Assembly (NCBI GenBank): GCA_002419145.1
Contig: DIFN01000042.1
Location: 1 to 15,636 of the forward strand
Reading direction: 5' to 3'
Origin: Mageeibacillus sp. UBA5747
Lineage (GTDB): Bacteria; Bacillota; Clostridia; Saccharofermentanales; UBA5734
DNA length: 15,636 nt
The notes beneath the pieces are model-generated. The model worked only from the letters and a program-made list of their open reading frames with translations, was not told where the DNA came from and ran no database searches. This document shows positions 13,827 to 15,636 of this stretch, piece after piece. Made by a program: the position numbers and the translations under genes. The first letter of the stretch is position 1. The number at the start of each line of letters is the position of its first letter.

Positions 13827-15551
13827 TCAAACTCCGGCTTTTTCGTGAATGATGTAGTCCTTCCGCTGGCTGTTGGCGACGATGTCAGCCAGGTTTCTGC
13901 AGTGATCACTGATGCGTTCCATGATATGGATCAGTTCCAGGAACAAGACAGTAGACTGGGGATCGCAATTGCCTTGGCCCAGCCGGGACAGATGGCTTTC
14001 ACGCAGTCGTTTTTCGAGTGTATCGATTTCATCCTCATGACTCATGATCCGGCCGGCGGCAACCAAGTCAAGGTTGCGCAAAGCCCGGATGCTTTCATTG
14101 ACAATGCTGCGAACCAGAACGAAAGCTTCATCGAGTTCCTTGAGAGCATCTTCACTAAAGGAGATGCCCTTGGCACGCATCAGGATTGAGGTTTCACAGA
14201 TGTTGCTGCAATAATCACCGATCCGTTCAATGTCATTGGTGGCATGCATCAGGCCGGCGATGCGCACGGAATCTTCGTCCGTCATCGAACTGACCCGGAA
14301 CAGGTGGGACAAGTAGCGCACGATTTCATTTTCCAGGTAGTCGAGGGTTTCTTCGTTCGTTTGGATGCGCTGGACCAATTCATCTGTATGAGCCAGCATC
14401 AGGGAATGGGAATCCTCGGTCATTTGGGTGGCGATCTCGGTCATGCGAACCAGTTCCTTGTTGGCCAGATCAATGGCTACAGCAGGTGTGTGGATGACGT
14501 TGTAGTCGATGTAGGCCAGGCGGCGCTGGATGATGGGATCTTCACCGCGGACAATCTGGCGCACAATCTTGACCATCAACCAGACAAAAGGCAGCCAGAG
14601 CAAGGTGTTGGCGAAATTGAAGACCGTATGCGAAATGGCGATGGTCTCGCGCATTGAATCAGCAACTGGGGTCAGGACAGAGCCGCCATTGACCGGAACC
14701 AGTGTGACACCCAAAAGCCCCATGATCTGGGTCACGAGCCAAGTGTATGGTTTGATCAGGAGCAGGAAGACCACGGAACCCACGATATTGAAAATGGAGT
14801 GGGCTGCCGCAGCCCGTTTAGCCTCATGACTCCCGCCGATAGCAGCCAGGATGGCAGTGATCGTGGTGCCGATATTGCTGCCCAGCAGGATCGGGATGGC
14901 TTGGCTGATCGAAATCAAGGGAGTTCCGACAGCGTCGGTCGAGGTAGCGGCCAGCGTCTGCAAAACACCGATGGCAGCGGATGAACTCTGTACCACCATG
15001 GTTGTGACGGCACCAACGACCAGCCCAAGCACCGGAATGTCCTTGATTTGCAACAGAAGTTTCGCAAATGCCGGGCTTTTTGCCAGCGGCTTCATAGCAG
15101 CACTCATGCCGTTCAAGCCGACAAACAGCACGCCGAAGGCAAAAATGATCTGACCGAGGGACCGCACTTTCTGGTTTTTGAAAGCAAACATCATGATGAA
15201 ACCGGCGGCGACAAAGAACCAGGCATATTCATCGATCTTGGCGGCTACGATCCAGGCAGTCATCGTCGTGCCGATGTTGGCCCCCATGATGACTCCGATT
15301 GCCTGGTCCAAGGTCATCAGGCCGGCACTGACAAATCCGACCACCATGACGGTTGTAGCTGACGAGCTCTGGATGATCATGGTGACCAGGGCGCCGACGA
15401 TGACACCGCGCAGCGGCGTGCCAGTCAACATGGCCAGGATCGAGCGCATCTTCTCACCCGCTGTTTTCTGCAGACCCTCTCCCATCTGCTGCATGCCGAA
15501 AATGAACAGGGCCAGTCCACCAAACAGGGCAATAATCGAGTGTACGTCCAT
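13827..15551 (-). CDS. Na/Pi cotransporter family protein with C-terminal PhoU-like domain
   Basis: Membrane phosphate transporter of the PNaS family (NptA/YjbB type), thought to move inorganic phosphate with sodium, often as an exporter in bacteria. The N-terminal half has two repeated units, each with the hallmark Q-S-S-S: QSSSATT (61-67) with GANIGTT (90-96), and QSSSA (188-192) with GSNIGTT (224-230). Roughly eight to nine hydrophobic segments occupy residues 5-335. Residues about 355-560 are a PhoU-like helical domain with its two metal-site signatures, NDIERIGDYCSNI (439-451) and HIMERISDHCRNLAD (542-556). At 574 residues it is a normal length for the fused form. The ATG at 15549-15551 has AGGAG (15558-15562) 6 bases upstream. 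It converges on pcrA. The direction of transport and the ion used are not shown by the sequence. Confidence 0.94.
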   Translation of the reverse strand: MDVHSIIALFGGLALFIFGMQQMGEGLQKTAGEKMRSILAMLTGTPLRGVIVGALVTMIIQSSSATTVMVVGFVSAGLMTLDQAIGVIMGANIGTTMTAWIVAAKIDEYAWFFVAAGFIMMFAFKNQKVRSLGQIIFAFGVLFVGLNGMSAAMKPLAKSPAFAKLLLQIKDIPVLGLVVGAVTTMVVQSSSAAIGVLQTLAATSTDAVGTPLISISQAIPILLGSNIGTTITAILAAIGGSHEAKRAAAAHSIFNIVGSVVFLLLIKPYTWLVTQIMGLLGVTLVPVNGGSVLTPVADSMRETIAISHTVFNFANTLLWLPFVWLMVKIVRQIVRGEDPIIQRRLAYIDYNVIHTPAVAIDLANKELVRMTEIATQMTEDSHSLMLAHTDELVQRIQTNEETLDYLENEIVRYLSHLFRVSSMTDEDSVRIAGLMHATNDIERIGDYCSNICETSILMRAKGISFSEDALKELDEAFVLVRSIVNESIRALRNLDLVAAGRIMSHEDEIDTLEKRLRESHLSRLGQGNCDPQSTVLFLELIHIMERISDHCRNLADIVANSQRKDYIIHEKAGV

Positions 15552-15600
15552 GTTTAACTCCTGGTTATGTCCTGACCTTCGCCGGACAATTTTTCGTGTA

Positions 15601-15633
15601 TGTATGAGTCAGGTAAAATCTGTAAAATCCAGA
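15601..15633 (-). promoter_or_regulatory. Upstream region of the phosphate transporter gene with a tandem repeat
   Basis: The 85 bases before the gene contain GTAAAATCT followed directly by GTAAAATCC (15615-15632), two copies of GTAAAATC at 9-base period. A weak -35-like TTTACA is present on the minus strand within them, but no convincing -10 box. The window ends here, so the promoter may be incomplete. Confidence 0.25.
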
Positions 15634-15636
15634 TCT

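Overview
The window looks like an ordinary chromosomal segment from a Gram-positive anaerobe, most likely in Bacillota/Clostridia. The signs are a long-form ribosome hibernation factor (Hpf), a PcrA-type helicase with the Gram-positive C-terminal domain, purified-looking AGGAGG-type ribosome binding sites, sigma-A-like promoters and intrinsic terminators. Base composition is moderately GC-rich. No rRNA, tRNA, CRISPR array, transposase or phage gene was seen. The species cannot be named from the sequence.

Left part (1-3862): a truncated NCS2 uracil/xanthine permease gene leaves the window on the minus strand and is divergent from nfo (endonuclease IV). nfo converges on, and overlaps by 10 bp, a DUF134 gene encoding a small helix-turn-helix protein with a cysteine-rich tail. 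That gene is divergent from a membrane-anchored D-alanyl-D-alanine carboxypeptidase (peptidase S11).

Centre (4070-7992): a tight three-gene operon encodes a type II NADH dehydrogenase with a long C-terminal membrane extension, a long-chain polyprenyl diphosphate synthase and a UbiA-family prenyltransferase. Together these would make a (demethyl)menaquinone-type quinone and reduce it with NADH. The combination matches the ndh2/dmkB/dmkA module of the flavin-based extracellular electron transfer locus known from Listeria; the other components of that locus are not in this window. ndk (minus strand) converges on the operon with a 4-bp overlap, and a strong hairpin lies inside its 3' end.

Right part (8421-15636): a well-promoted, strongly codon-biased gap gene (glycolysis) with a textbook terminator is followed by cdd (cytidine deaminase), hpf (ribosome hibernation) and pcrA (DNA helicase), all on the plus strand and mostly separated by terminators. 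A perfect 13-bp hairpin separates pcrA from a convergent Na/Pi-cotransporter gene with a C-terminal PhoU-like domain, whose upstream region reaches the window edge.

The most interesting items are the NADH-to-quinone operon with its fused dehydrogenase, and a GAPDH whose sequence recalls the kinetoplastid/proteobacterial lineage more than the usual Bacillota GapA.
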